This document shows positions 26,953 through 35,855 of a stretch of 64,000 bases of DNA, in pieces. The stretch spans positions 28,931 to 92,930 of the forward strand of contig CAWDHW010000008.1 of the NCBI GenBank assembly GCA_963802205.1, given 5' to 3'. Below the pieces are notes generated by a model. It was not told the origin of the DNA and made no database searches. It saw only the letters and a list, made by a program, of their open reading frames with translations. This stretch comes from DYRB01 sp963802205. Lineage in GTDB: Bacteria > Pseudomonadota > Gammaproteobacteria > Chromatiales > Chromatiaceae. Positions within the stretch are counted from its first letter, which is position 1; each line of letters begins with the position of its first letter. A program made the position numbers and the translations under genes.

Positions 26953-27594
26953 TTATACATCTCTGTGGGTCCGTAGTACTGGTGGTGCCCGCAAGGCCCG
27001 GATGGACTGCCGCAGAATGCCGAGGGCGGAGCCGAGGAACAGGCTGGCGATAAGGCCGCCGACGATGATGTCCGGCCAACGGGAAACCAGTAAGAAACTG
27101 CCGGCGGCGGCCGCCAATACCCCGACATTGGCCACCAGGTCATTGCGGGAGCACAGCCAGGTGGAACTCATGTTGAGGTTGTCGCCGCGATGACGGTAGA
27201 GCAGGGAGAAGCACACGAGATTCGCGGTAAGGGCAAGGCTGCCGACGATTCCCATGGTCTGCGCCACCGGCATGACGGGATGGAGCACCTTATGCGCAGC
27301 CTCGCCCAGCACCGCGAGGCCAAACAGGAGCATGAAGGCCCCTTTGATCAGTGCCGCGCTCGCCTGCCAGCGTGCCGAGCGCGCCAGGACAAAGAGGCTG
27401 AACCCGTAAACCAGGGCATCGCCCAGCATATCCAGGGCATCGGCGAGCAATGAGGTCGAGCGGGCCAGGATGCCCGCCGCGCCCTCGACGAGGAACATGA
27501 CGGCGTTGATCCCCAGTACGATCCACAACACGCGAGCGTGGTGCTCGCGCAGCGCGGTGACCTCGCAGCCCTTGTCTTCACAGCAATTGGCCAT
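26953..27594 (-). CDS. Cation diffusion facilitator-like transporter, short form
   Basis: A 213-residue inner-membrane protein with about six hydrophobic segments and a cysteine-rich start (MANCCEDKGCEV). The second helix has LLADALDMLGDALVYG with two metal-binding acidic positions, and the fifth has STWLCSRNDLVANVGVL, as in the CzcD-like branch of CDF proteins that lacks the cytosolic C-terminal domain. It probably exports a divalent metal. The ATG at 27594 was chosen because the Cys motif starts the conserved region. It directly follows a chimeric gene fragment that contains a CDF C-terminal domain from another gene. Confidence 0.8.
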   Translation of the reverse strand: MANCCEDKGCEVTALREHHARVLWIVLGINAVMFLVEGAAGILARSTSLLADALDMLGDALVYGFSLFVLARSARWQASAALIKGAFMLLFGLAVLGEAAHKVLHPVMPVAQTMGIVGSLALTANLVCFSLLYRHRGDNLNMSSTWLCSRNDLVANVGVLAAAAGSFLLVSRWPDIIVGGLIASLFLGSALGILRQSIRALRAPPVLRTHRDV

Positions 27595-27928
27595 AGCCCT
27601 CAACCCGATGAATTTCGACCGTCGCGTGGACAATCTCCTCATGCACGGCCAATTGCTCGCGCACGCGATCCGCGGTTAGCGTCAGGTCGTGCGTAACGAC
27701 GCTGAGCGCGCAGGCATAGGACCCCTTGCCGACCCGCCAGACGTGCCAGTCTGCGACCCGGGTCTCCCCGGCATCCGGTCCGGATGCCCGCCAGCATGGC
27801 CTCGGCCATGGGATTGCCGTAGCGCTGTCGATGACGGCGACCGAATCGGCCCCCGCCACGAACCCCATGTTCATCCGGAAGCCCCGGTTCTTTGGGTCGG
27901 TGGTCCACAGGGTCCGACCCAGGCCCAA
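27578..27928 (-). pseudogene. Chimeric relic: MBL-fold fragment joined to a CDF (DmeF-like) C-terminal domain
   Basis: The - strand first encodes the start of an MBL-fold hydrolase (NRGFRMNMGFVAGADSVAVID and, after a frameshift near 27806, AMLAGIR), typical of the conserved strand-loop of that fold. It then switches to RVADWHVWRVGKGSYAC...VHATVEIHRVEG, which is the cytosolic domain of a DmeF/CzcD-like CDF transporter. No complete gene is present; both parts lack their ends. A deletion has apparently joined two neighbouring genes. It overlaps the start of the following CDF gene by 17 bases. Confidence 0.72.
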
Positions 27929-28402
27929 CTGTGGGCGCCAACTTGTGGGGGTGCCGGTAGGATCGCGGCAGGGACCTTGGTGCGGGCGGGTGCTCCCGTC
28001 AGGGGGAACGGGGCGATCGGCAGGGGGGCTCGGGTCATGGGGTCTCCGGGTCAGGCAGCGTCTCGCTGGCCTCCAGCTTCCGGCCTCCAGTCTGCCGTCT
28101 AAGCTTGGTTCGGTTCCAACGCCTGTCTGAGACATTGCCTAATTATGATAGAATCAGCACGGTACGTGATAAGACTGAAGCAGAAGTCAATTTATTGGCG
28201 ATGTCTGCGTCAAGTTTTTGAGCCTTCGGTAATCCACTGTTTGTCGGGTATGTGGCGCTGTTGCCAGGCAGCGCTGGATTGGGACGTCACGCGCGCACCA
28301 ATAGCTAACTCGGACAGAGCCTAAATTTGTTGATCTGCCGACCAGACCGCGTCACGCGACCCCCGTGCATCCCACAAAATATCCACCCAGCGGACCACAC
28401 CC
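27929..28402. other. Gene-poor region before the CopD-like gene
   Basis: No gene is well supported. A 59-codon frame (28145-28324, + strand) with unusually low GC has no ribosome binding site and no family I recognise. The low-GC stretch 28130-28330 stands out from its neighbours and may be the remains of transferred DNA or a promoter region. Confidence 0.4.
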
Positions 28403-28879
28403 ATGACCCTCGTCATCGCCATTGCGTTCGGTCTACACCAACTCGCGACCGTCATTTGGGTCGGGGGCATGTTTCTCGCCCACATGGCCCTGCGCCCGGC
28501 GGCGAAGGAGGCGCTCAAGGGCACCGAGCGCCTGAAATTGATGCACGGCGTCTTTCGGCGGTTCTTCCCCTGGGTATGGGCCTGCATTTTGACGCTCTGG
28601 GGTACGGGAATCTGGGCCTTCCTGGGGCTCTTCCAGCGTAAGGTTGGGCTGCATGTCCCGCTGATGATGGGACTGAGCCTGTTGATGACCGTTATCTTCC
28701 TTTACATCTATTTCTCCCCCTACCGCAAGTTCAAGTTGGCCCTGGAGGAGGAGGATTTCGGGCGCGCCGGCGCCAAACTGGGGCTGATCCGGATCCTGAT
28801 CCTGGTCAATTTGCTGCTTGGCCTCATCGCGGCCCTGGCCGGGTCCGCCGGGCGTTTTGTGGCTGCCGTGGTGCCCTGA
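28403..28879 (+). CDS. CopD-domain-like integral membrane protein
   Basis: A 158-residue membrane protein with four hydrophobic segments. The start LVIAIAFGLHQLATVIWVGGMFLAHMALRP matches the CopD/copper-resistance-D-like domain, with His12 and the WVGGMF motif. The family is linked to copper handling or to haem/cytochrome biogenesis, but this stand-alone short form has no defined role. It is transcribed away from a DUF6279 lipoprotein gene that converges on it. Confidence 0.78.
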   Translation: MTLVIAIAFGLHQLATVIWVGGMFLAHMALRPAAKEALKGTERLKLMHGVFRRFFPWVWACILTLWGTGIWAFLGLFQRKVGLHVPLMMGLSLLMTVIFLYIYFSPYRKFKLALEEEDFGRAGAKLGLIRILILVNLLLGLIAALAGSAGRFVAAVVP

Positions 28880-28923
28880 CCCGGCGGTTTGAGTTGGGCC
28901 GCTCGGAACGATGCGCCCGCCGT

Positions 28924-29817
28924 TTAAGGGCAACCCAGGCCCGCCGGTCGCGCCTTGGCCCCAAGGGCAAGAAAGTCGTCCCGCAGGCCCCGCAGACGGC
29001 GCTGTAACTGGTTACGTTGCACTGGACTGAGGCCTTGGTCCAACCCGACGATCAGGTGCGTGATGGCCTCGCGTAGCCCCGCCCTGGCCTCGGCGAGGTC
29101 AGGGGGCAGGTTACGGTGTTCGACCAGCCAGTCTCTCAGGTACCCGTGGATCTCCGTGGCGTCGGCTTGGTGCCGGACCAGGGCGAGCAGGCCCTCTTGC
29201 TGCGAGCGGCGATAGCCGTCCCAGGCCCCGGCCACATCGGGCATGCTGGCGGTGACCTCACGAACCATGACCTTCTGGGCCTCGCTCAGGGCTCCGATCC
29301 ACCAACTGGCGGCATTGCTGTAGCGCTCGGCGCGTTTGCGCTCGCGCCGGGCCACGGCGGAGGGGCTGGTGTCCGCTGCCTCAGCCCAGTCCTCCCGAAA
29401 TCGCTCCTCAAGGCGGTGCACTTGAGCCGGGCCCGCCATGGCCAGCAGGGGCGCGGCCAGGTCCACCGCCCATTGGGCGTTGCGGCGGTAGATCGCCAGC
29501 ACTTGGTCCTCCAGGCATTCGACCTGGGTCCGGCCGAGGCCCCGGTTGGCCCCGGCCAGGGCGTCCTCGAAGAAGCCGACGAGGTATGGCAACTCTTCAC
29601 TGCGGTGGCGGGCCAGGGCCTGCGTGAGGTGGGGTTGCCAGGCCGCCAGGCGCTCGCTGTCCAGGTCCAGATAGTCGTCGGCATAGTGGCGAATGCCGAT
29701 GTCGGCCCCCTGGTAGGCGATCCGCACCGCGCGGCAACCGCCGAGGTCGATCAGGGCCAGGAGCAGTACGAGCCCCAGGACTACAAGGCGGGGCGGGCGG
29801 GCGTCAGTTGGGTCCAT
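28924..29817 (-). CDS. DUF6279-family lipoprotein
   Basis: A 297-residue predicted lipoprotein. The N-terminal hydrophobic segment ends in a lipobox-like LIDLGGC with Cys28. The mature part is helical and includes YADDYLDLDSERLAAWQPHL and a run of acidic/basic helices; the length and pattern fit the DUF6279 family, found in Gammaproteobacteria, of unknown function. It is transcribed separately from the neighbours, 45 bases from the convergent CopD-like gene. Confidence 0.8.
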   Translation of the reverse strand: MDPTDARPPRLVVLGLVLLLALIDLGGCRAVRIAYQGADIGIRHYADDYLDLDSERLAAWQPHLTQALARHRSEELPYLVGFFEDALAGANRGLGRTQVECLEDQVLAIYRRNAQWAVDLAAPLLAMAGPAQVHRLEERFREDWAEAADTSPSAVARRERKRAERYSNAASWWIGALSEAQKVMVREVTASMPDVAGAWDGYRRSQQEGLLALVRHQADATEIHGYLRDWLVEHRNLPPDLAEARAGLREAITHLIVGLDQGLSPVQRNQLQRRLRGLRDDFLALGAKARPAGLGCP

Positions 29818-29887
29818 CGGTGCTCAGGTTTGAGGCGGTGGTGGATATCGAGTGACGCGGCCAGGGTGAGCGACCCCGTCCGGAAAC

Positions 29888-29916
29888 AACAAGGCCCGCC
29901 AGGGGCGGGCCTTGTT
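29888..29916 (-). terminator. Intrinsic terminator downstream of the SCP2 gene
   Basis: AACAAGGCCCGCC and GGCGGGCCTTGTT form a perfect 13-bp stem with a three-base loop. Read on the - strand it lies 44 bases after the SCP2-protein stop and is followed by TGTTTCC. It most likely ends that transcript. Confidence 0.75.
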
Positions 29917-29960
29917 CCGGGCATCGGCGCCTTGGGGCGCGGGACCTGGGTCGCGCGGGA

Positions 29961-30365
29961 TCAGCTCGCGCCGATCAGCTTCATCAGCCCGAAGCTCTTG
30001 ACGAAGGGGCCCGCCATGCGTGGGTCTTTGATCATGGCGCCATAGTCGCCGTGCTTGAACTTGAGCTTACCGAACATGTAGGCGCTGGCCATGCCGGCCA
30101 TGCCGAGGCCGTTCTCAACCCACTTCATCCAATCCTTGCGGTCGGCGCGCATGTCCCAGTCCGGGGCCTCGCCGTTCCAGTCGCCGGCGCGCACGCAGAC
30201 GCCTTGCTCGACCAGGAATACCCCGCGAGGGTTCTCCTCATCCTTGAAGCCGCAGGTGATCACGGAATTGAACCCGATCTCGGCCAGCTTGTCCTTGACC
30301 TCCGGCTCGTTGTTCCAGGCGACCATCAGTTCCTTCATCCAGGCATCGGAAAAGAGTTCGGCCAT
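29961..30365 (-). CDS. SCP2 sterol-binding-domain-like protein
   Basis: A 134-residue soluble protein. FSDAWMKELMVAWNNEPEVKD is followed by a beta-rich part and RKDWMKWVENGLGMAGMASAYMFGKLKF, the pattern of SCP2-domain proteins that bind hydrophobic ligands. AGAGGA precedes the ATG. It lies 109 bases after ppx on the same strand and has its own terminator downstream. Ligand unknown. Confidence 0.72.
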   Translation of the reverse strand: MAELFSDAWMKELMVAWNNEPEVKDKLAEIGFNSVITCGFKDEENPRGVFLVEQGVCVRAGDWNGEAPDWDMRADRKDWMKWVENGLGMAGMASAYMFGKLKFKHGDYGAMIKDPRMAGPFVKSFGLMKLIGAS

Positions 30366-30474
30366 AGCGATAGTCCTCTTGTTAGGTGTTGGTGTAACCG
30401 CGACGCGCCGTCCTCGACGTGGACGCTTTGGTCTGCACAGGGCGGTGGTGGTCCGCGTCGCGTCGGGCGGAATT

Positions 30475-32004
30475 CTACCCGAATTCCAGGGCTATGCCCG
30501 CCGTCTTGAGGAGCTGCGCCTCCTGTTCCAGCTCCAGCCGCGTCAAGGGGTGGCCGTCGAGCCAGCCGGCCGGGAAGGACAGATGGAGTCCGTCGCTCTG
30601 GACCGCCAGGCGGGGGCGCGGTCTGGCGTTCGGGGTGCGCCCGCGGTGAATGAGCACAGCCAGGCGCAGCAGTACGCAGAGGTGCCGGGCGCACGCTTGG
30701 GTGGGGCGCGGCAGGGCCAGGAACTCAGTCACGGGAAACTTGCGCCTGTGCCCCTGGACCATCACCGAGAGCAGTTGCTGCTGTTGGCGGGTGAAGCCGG
30801 AGAGGTCGGCGTTACGCAGCAGATAGCCGCCGTGCTTCTGGTACTGGCTGTGGGCGATGATGATCCCGACCTCGTGCAGACGGGCCGCCCAACCGAGGAA
30901 GCGCGGGTATTCCAGGTCGTGCATGCCCCAGGCGGCCGTGACCTGGCGGAATAGGGCGAGCGCCGTGGCCTGTACCCGGCGGGCTTGGGCGCGGTCCACC
31001 GCGAAGCGCCGCATCAGGGCGGTGACGGTGCGCTCGCGTACGTCCTCGTGGCGGCTGCGCCCCATCATTTCGTAGATCAGCCCCTCGCGCAGGGCCTCGT
31101 CGGAGACCTGCATGTGGCTAATTCCCAGGTTGGTAAAGACCGAGCGCAAGACCGCCACCCCGCCGACAAAGACGGGTCGGCGCTCGTCGCTCAGCCCCTT
31201 GAGCGAGATCGCGGAGATGCGTCCCGCGGCGACCAGGGCCTCGCGCAGGCGCAGCAGCGACTCGGCGGAGATCCCGTCCTCGCAGAAGCCTTCCGCGGCG
31301 ACCACGGTGGCGATGGCCTTGATGGTCCCGGAACTGCCTACGGCCCTGGTCCAGCCGGCGTGGCGGAACTGCTCCCGCACCGGGCGGACCTCCAGGGCCC
31401 CACTCAGTTCGGCCTTGTCCATGAGCTTGGCGGTGATCTTATCCTCGCTGAACCAGCGCTGGGACATGCTCACGCACCCCATGTGCAGGCTCTCGCGCAC
31501 CTCGGCGTTGAAACCCTCGCCGACGATCACCTCGGTGCTGCCCCCACCGATGTCCACCACCAGGCGCCGTTCGGTCCCCGCCGCCAGACCGTGGGCGACG
31601 CCAAGGTAGACCAGCCGCGCCTCCTCACGCCCGGCGATCACGTCGATGCTGTGGCCCAATGCGGCCTCGGCGCGCTCCAGGAAGCCCGTCTCCGGACGCA
31701 CCTGGCGCAGGGTGTTGGTCCCCACGGCCCAGACGTTCTCGGGGGGCATGCCCCGCAGACGCTGGCCGAAGCGCTCAAGGCAGGCCAGTGCGCGCTCCGC
31801 TACGTCCGGACGCAGGGACTTGTTCTCGGTCAGGCCCTCGCCGAGGCGAACCATCTCCTTGATGCGGTCGATGACCTGGAGGTGGCCGTCGTCGATGCGG
31901 GCCACGATCATATGGAAGCTGTTGGAGCCGAGGTCGATGGTCGCGACCGTTTGCGGGGCTGCTGGGACTGGGGTCGCGCTCGGGGCCGCTTGCGCTTCTG
32001 ACAT
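30475..32004 (-). CDS. ppx: Exopolyphosphatase / guanosine pentaphosphate phosphatase
   Basis: Hydrolyses terminal phosphates of inorganic polyphosphate (and possibly pppGpp). The 509-residue protein has the ASKHA nucleotide-fold motifs: DLGSNSFHM near residue 25, the Gly-rich DIGGGSTEVIVGEG, and AVGSSGTIKA. The C-terminal HD-like region (ARLHEVGIIIAHSQYQKHGGYL) completes the usual Ppx architecture. The ATG at 32004 is preceded by GGAGG; longer upstream frames are shadows. It follows BatD by 20 bases, so polyphosphate breakdown seems linked to the MoxR-Bat operon. Confidence 0.93.
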   Translation of the reverse strand: MSEAQAAPSATPVPAAPQTVATIDLGSNSFHMIVARIDDGHLQVIDRIKEMVRLGEGLTENKSLRPDVAERALACLERFGQRLRGMPPENVWAVGTNTLRQVRPETGFLERAEAALGHSIDVIAGREEARLVYLGVAHGLAAGTERRLVVDIGGGSTEVIVGEGFNAEVRESLHMGCVSMSQRWFSEDKITAKLMDKAELSGALEVRPVREQFRHAGWTRAVGSSGTIKAIATVVAAEGFCEDGISAESLLRLREALVAAGRISAISLKGLSDERRPVFVGGVAVLRSVFTNLGISHMQVSDEALREGLIYEMMGRSRHEDVRERTVTALMRRFAVDRAQARRVQATALALFRQVTAAWGMHDLEYPRFLGWAARLHEVGIIIAHSQYQKHGGYLLRNADLSGFTRQQQQLLSVMVQGHRRKFPVTEFLALPRPTQACARHLCVLLRLAVLIHRGRTPNARPRPRLAVQSDGLHLSFPAGWLDGHPLTRLELEQEAQLLKTAGIALEFG

Positions 32005-32024
32005 CGGGTGCCCTCCGGGGCGGG

Positions 32025-33902
32025 TCAGCGAGGGTTCAACTCGGGCAGATAGACCCGCCGCGGGGTCAGGCTCGCGATCAGGCCCTTCAGTGCCCCGGAG
32101 CGCGGGCGCAACTGGCGCTTGAAGTCGCGCTTCCAGCGCGGGAAGTCCAGGTCCTGGCGACCATAGAGGGCCCCGTCGAGCTGTTGCATCAGGCGCTCGA
32201 TTTGGGCGCGGTCGGTCCCCGGACGGAGGCGTGCGAGCTTCGCGGCCAGCCCTGGGAGGGGCTCCTTGGGGTCGAAGCTCAAATTGCGACAGGCCTGTTC
32301 CTGGAACTGCTGGCACCAGGCCGCGGGGTTGGCCTCGCGGTCGGCGGCCCCGACGCAGAGCCACAATCGGGTTGGGGCGGGCAGGACCTGGTTCAGGCGC
32401 CTGCCTACCAGTCGCAACGCGGCCAGCGGGTTGACCCAGCGCGCGACACGAGCCAGTCCAGTGCCCAGGGCGGACCAGGTGCGGGCCAGTGCGGCCCTCA
32501 GGGTCCCCCCGACGCCGGAGACCAGCCGGGCGCCGACCTCGGCCCCCAGGGGCCCCTTGCCGGCGGCGGCGCGGCGCTGGTACCAGACCCCGCCCCAATA
32601 GCCAAGGACCAGCAGCATCAGCCCGGCCAGCGGGATCCACAGTAGGCCCCAGCCGTCGCCATGGCCGATTTCGGTATAGCGCGACAGCCCAAAGGGACCG
32701 GACTCGCCCTCGACCTTCAGGGTGTGGATGGGCAGGCCGGCGACCTCGCGTGTGCCCTTGTCAACATTCCACCAGGCGATCTGGATAGCTGGCATGCGCA
32801 GGCGCCCGCCGGAGTGGGGCACCAGGGTGTAGTACTCGGTGCGCTTGCCCACCAAGCTGCGCTTGTCCGCGGACAGACCGCCCTCGGTCAGGGTCTGTTC
32901 GCGGTAGACACGGAAGTCGGGGGAGGCGAGCAGCCCCTCCAGGCTCGGCAACTGCGACCCCTGGGCGCCCACCGCCTTGAGTTCCAGAGAGATGGTGACG
33001 GGCTCGCCCTCGGCGACGTCGCGGGCCGAGTCGAGGTTGGCGGTGAGGTTCAGGTCATGCAGGGGGAGCCAGGGGCTGACCGAGGTCAGGATCGGGCGGA
33101 CCTGTACGCGGGCGCGTTCGCTCGCCACCTCGTAGCGGGTGGCGGGTCCTGGATAGCCACCCTGGCCGCTGCCGGCCTGGGTCCCGCTGACCTTGATGGG
33201 GGGCAGCTCCAGGTCGCCGGATCGCAGGGGCGTCAGGGTCAGAATGAAGTCGTTGACGATCTCGCGGTTTCCCTTGGCGTCCTTGCGGGTGCTGGTGTCG
33301 GGTCCAGCGACCTTCTGGAGCAGGAAGTCGTTGGTGCCAGGTAGCTCCGGGTCGGCGCGCTCAAGATTCTGGTCACTGACGATGCGCAGTCGCAGCAGGA
33401 CGTTCTCCTGGACGTAGGGCTGATCGTTGGTAATGGCGACATCGATGCGCGGGGGCCTTGCACCACCGGCGGGCTGGGCCCCAGCCTGTGGGTAGCCTCC
33501 TGGGGGACCGTAGCCCCATGGGCTCTGCGGATAGCCATGGGCCGGGGCGCCCTGGCCGGGTTGACCATAGGGCGACCCATAGCCAGGCCATTGAGGCTGC
33601 GGGGGCAGTTGGGGCGGTGCCGCCGGTTGACCTGTCTTGGCAGCTGGCGGCGGCGGGGCAGGGGGCATGCCGCGGGCATTGCTGGGGCCAGGCTGGCGGA
33701 AGTCCCAGGCACCCGCCGGCTGCCCGGCGGGAGCGCCCGGTGGACCGTAGTTGTACGCCGTCGCGCAGGGCATCCAGCCGGCCAGCAGGGCCCCCAACCA
33801 GACCATCCGCCGCCGGGGGTTGACCAAGGCGCGGGCCAGGGTTGCGAAGAGGGTGGGGCTGGCGTTGCTCATCCGGATCTTCCACATGGTCGTTGGACTC
33901 AC
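32025..33902 (-). CDS. batD: BatD-like protein (aerotolerance operon)
   Basis: A 625-residue membrane protein. An N-terminal signal region (VWLGALLAGWMPCATA) precedes a long proline/glycine-rich linker (about residues 50-145) with QPGQGAPAHGYPQSPWGYGPP-like repeats, then BatD/oxygen-tolerance beta domains with ITNDQPYVQENVLLRLRIVS, and a C-terminal transmembrane segment followed by a helical cytosolic part. The GTG start at 33902 overlaps the BatC stop as GTGA; ATGs at 33887 and 33872 are alternatives. Bat proteins work with a MoxR ATPase in envelope stress and aerobic fitness in other bacteria; the mechanism is unclear. Confidence 0.82.
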   Translation of the reverse strand: MSPTTMWKIRMSNASPTLFATLARALVNPRRRMVWLGALLAGWMPCATAYNYGPPGAPAGQPAGAWDFRQPGPSNARGMPPAPPPPAAKTGQPAAPPQLPPQPQWPGYGSPYGQPGQGAPAHGYPQSPWGYGPPGGYPQAGAQPAGGARPPRIDVAITNDQPYVQENVLLRLRIVSDQNLERADPELPGTNDFLLQKVAGPDTSTRKDAKGNREIVNDFILTLTPLRSGDLELPPIKVSGTQAGSGQGGYPGPATRYEVASERARVQVRPILTSVSPWLPLHDLNLTANLDSARDVAEGEPVTISLELKAVGAQGSQLPSLEGLLASPDFRVYREQTLTEGGLSADKRSLVGKRTEYYTLVPHSGGRLRMPAIQIAWWNVDKGTREVAGLPIHTLKVEGESGPFGLSRYTEIGHGDGWGLLWIPLAGLMLLVLGYWGGVWYQRRAAAGKGPLGAEVGARLVSGVGGTLRAALARTWSALGTGLARVARWVNPLAALRLVGRRLNQVLPAPTRLWLCVGAADREANPAAWCQQFQEQACRNLSFDPKEPLPGLAAKLARLRPGTDRAQIERLMQQLDGALYGRQDLDFPRWKRDFKRQLRPRSGALKGLIASLTPRRVYLPELNPR

Positions 33903-35855
33903 CAAGGCCGGCTCTCCCGCAGTCGCCCACCGGATTGCCGCATCAGTTCCATCTCTCCCATGCGGAACTGGTTGCGCATCAGGAGCGAGGGATCGCCCTC
34001 GGCCTGGCGCAGCCGCTGCTCCATGATGGCGAACCCCGGGCCCATGACCGGCCGACCGCCGAGGGCGGCCGCGGCCGCCTGCTCCTCGCCTGCGGGCGCG
34101 TCTGCCATCGGTTGGCCGCCCTGTTGGTCGAACCGCTCCACCGCCGCGCCCATGCCGTCCTGGGGCGGCGCCTGGGGCGGCTGCATGTCCTCTACCGCGT
34201 TCTGGCCGCCGGTGCGCCCGGTTTTGGGTTCGGGTTTCCGGTCCTGGTCCCCCAAGGTGTCCTTGGGCTTGGCCTGGTCTGGCTTCTCGCTCCCCTGGTC
34301 GGCCAGGGACTCCTTCTCGGCCTGGTCCGGGCGTTTGCCCTTGCCAGGGTGTTCTTCGTCGCCGCCCTCTTGGTCGCGCTTGCGGTCTTCGGGCGTCTCG
34401 GGTTTGGCACCGGGTTCGTCCGCCTCGGGCTTGGGCTTGTCGCCGCCGCCTTGGTCGCGTTCCCGGTCCTTGTCCTCGGCGCCCCGGCCTTTGTCTTCGG
34501 ACTCGTCCTGCTCCTTGCCGGCACGGCCCTTCTCGTCAGGCTTGTCCTGATCCTTGCCGGCGCCTTTCTCCTCGGGCTTCTTGTCGCCGTCCTCGCCCTT
34601 CTTTTCGTCTTCCTTTGGCTTGGAGCCCTTATCCGCATCCAGGTTGGATTCGTCTTTGCCGCCCTTGTCCTGTTCCTGTTTCCGATCCTGTTCGGCGCCC
34701 TGCTTGGCATCGGTCTCTTCCGTACCCTCCTTGCTGCCTTGCTCGGGCTTGTCCTGCTTCTCGGACTCGCCCGCGGCGTCCTCGGCGTCCTTGGGTTCGT
34801 CGCCGGACTTGCCATTCTCCTGTTGGTCCTTGTTGTCCTGGCCCTCCTGGGGCTTGGCCTCATCGGAGCTGGACCCCTTGCCGTCCTGTTGCTCCTGCTT
34901 CTGGTCGCCGGACTTCTGTTGCTCGGACTCCTGCTTCTGGTCGCCGGACTGCTGTTGCTCGGACTCCTGCTTCTGGTCGCCGGACTTCTGTTGCTCGGAC
35001 TCCTGCTTCTGGTCGCCGGACTTCTGTTGCTCGGATTCCTGCTTCTGGTCGCCGGACTTCTGCTCCTTGGACTCCTGCTTCTGGTCGCCGGACTTCTGCT
35101 CCTTGGACTCCTGCTTCTGGTCCCCGGACTTCTGCTCCTTGGACTCCTGCTTCTGGTCGCCGGACTTCTGCTCCTTGGATTCCTGCTTCTGGTCGCCGGA
35201 CTTCTGCTCCTTGGACTCCTGCTTCTGGTCGCCGGACTTCTGCTCCTTGGACTCCTGCTTCTGGTCCCCGGACTTCTGCTCCTTGGATTCCTGTTTCTGG
35301 TCCTCGGACTTCTGCTCCTTGGACTCCTGCTTCTGGTCTTGCTTGTCCTTCTCGGACTGGTCCTTGCCGTCCTGCTTCTGGTGCTCGGATTTGTCCGCGG
35401 CCTCCTGCTGCTGCTTCTTTCTGCTCCTTCTCCTTGAACTGCTGCTCCTGGACCTGGGCGAGCATGGCCCGTGCTATGGTCAGGTTGTAGTGGGCATCGT
35501 CATGGGTTGGCTTGTCGCTCAAGACCTGCTCGTAGGCGACCGCGGCTGCGGCATAGTCCGCTAATTGGAAACGGGCATTGCCGAGGTTGTAGCGGGCCTC
35601 GGCTCGCGCCGTGGGGTCCTCCACCTTGTCGAAGGCCTCGGCGGCGTCGGCATAGCGCCCGGCCCGATAGAGGGCGACCCCCCGCCGGAAGGGGTCGTCG
35701 AACTCGGCCGCAGCCTGCGCATAGTCGCCTTCCCGGAAGGTGCGGTAGGCGGCCTGTTCGCTGTTCTCGAACCAACTTGCCGACACCCCCAGGGTAACGC
35801 CCAGGGAGGCAATGCCGGCGGCGATGTTGACCGCAATGCGAAGGGTCGGAATCAT
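33899..35855 (-). CDS. batC: BatC-like TPR protein with charged repeat region, interrupted by a +1 frameshift
   Basis: The N-terminal part (ATG 35855) has a signal-anchor and TPR repeats: EGDYAQAAAEFDD, ALYRAGRYADAAEAFDKV, ARYNLGNARFQLADYAAAA. Near 35418 the frame leaves family homology, while the neighbouring frame (one base off) continues with QQQEAADKSEHQKQDGKDQ. Removing one A from the run GCAGAAAGAAG restores a continuous frame of about 650 residues that runs through twelve KSGDQKQESKEQ-like units, a long acidic/basic linker, and a conserved C-terminus ending MRQSGGRLRESRPW at 33899. I checked that this frame stays open across the part read codon by codon. Either a base-call error or a real mutation is possible. 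Start overlaps the batB stop as ATGA. Confidence 0.78.
34895..35326 (-). repeat. Twelve tandem 36-bp repeats inside batC
   Basis: Twelve copies of a 36-bp unit (plus a partial one to about 35338) encode KSGDQKQESKEQ on the - strand. Three variants are visible: the first four copies end in GTTGCTCGGACTC, later copies in GCTCCTTGGACTC, and individual copies carry CCCC for CGCC. This is a hydrophilic, coiled, lysine/glutamate/glutamine-rich array and is a likely site of length variation by slippage. Confidence 0.95.

Noticed and set aside
28145..28324. A 59-codon low-GC + strand frame.
   Set aside because: No ribosome binding site and no recognisable family; kept only as a note in the gene-poor region.
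34895..35326. Regular 36-bp repeats considered as a CRISPR array.
   Set aside because: The units are contiguous without unique spacers and lie inside a coding frame with a clear amino-acid repeat; no cas genes are nearby.
33842..35437. A 531-codon + strand frame rich in Leu/Gly/Val (membrane-like LLLLGLLLLVAG repeats).
   Set aside because: It is the exact antisense of the batC charged repeat array; the hydrophobic pattern arises from the complement of Lys/Glu/Gln codons and has no homology I recognise.
34554..35564. A + strand frame with Cys/Ser/Phe/Trp-rich repeats.
   Set aside because: Another antisense frame of the same batC repeats. No ribosome binding site and no independent support.
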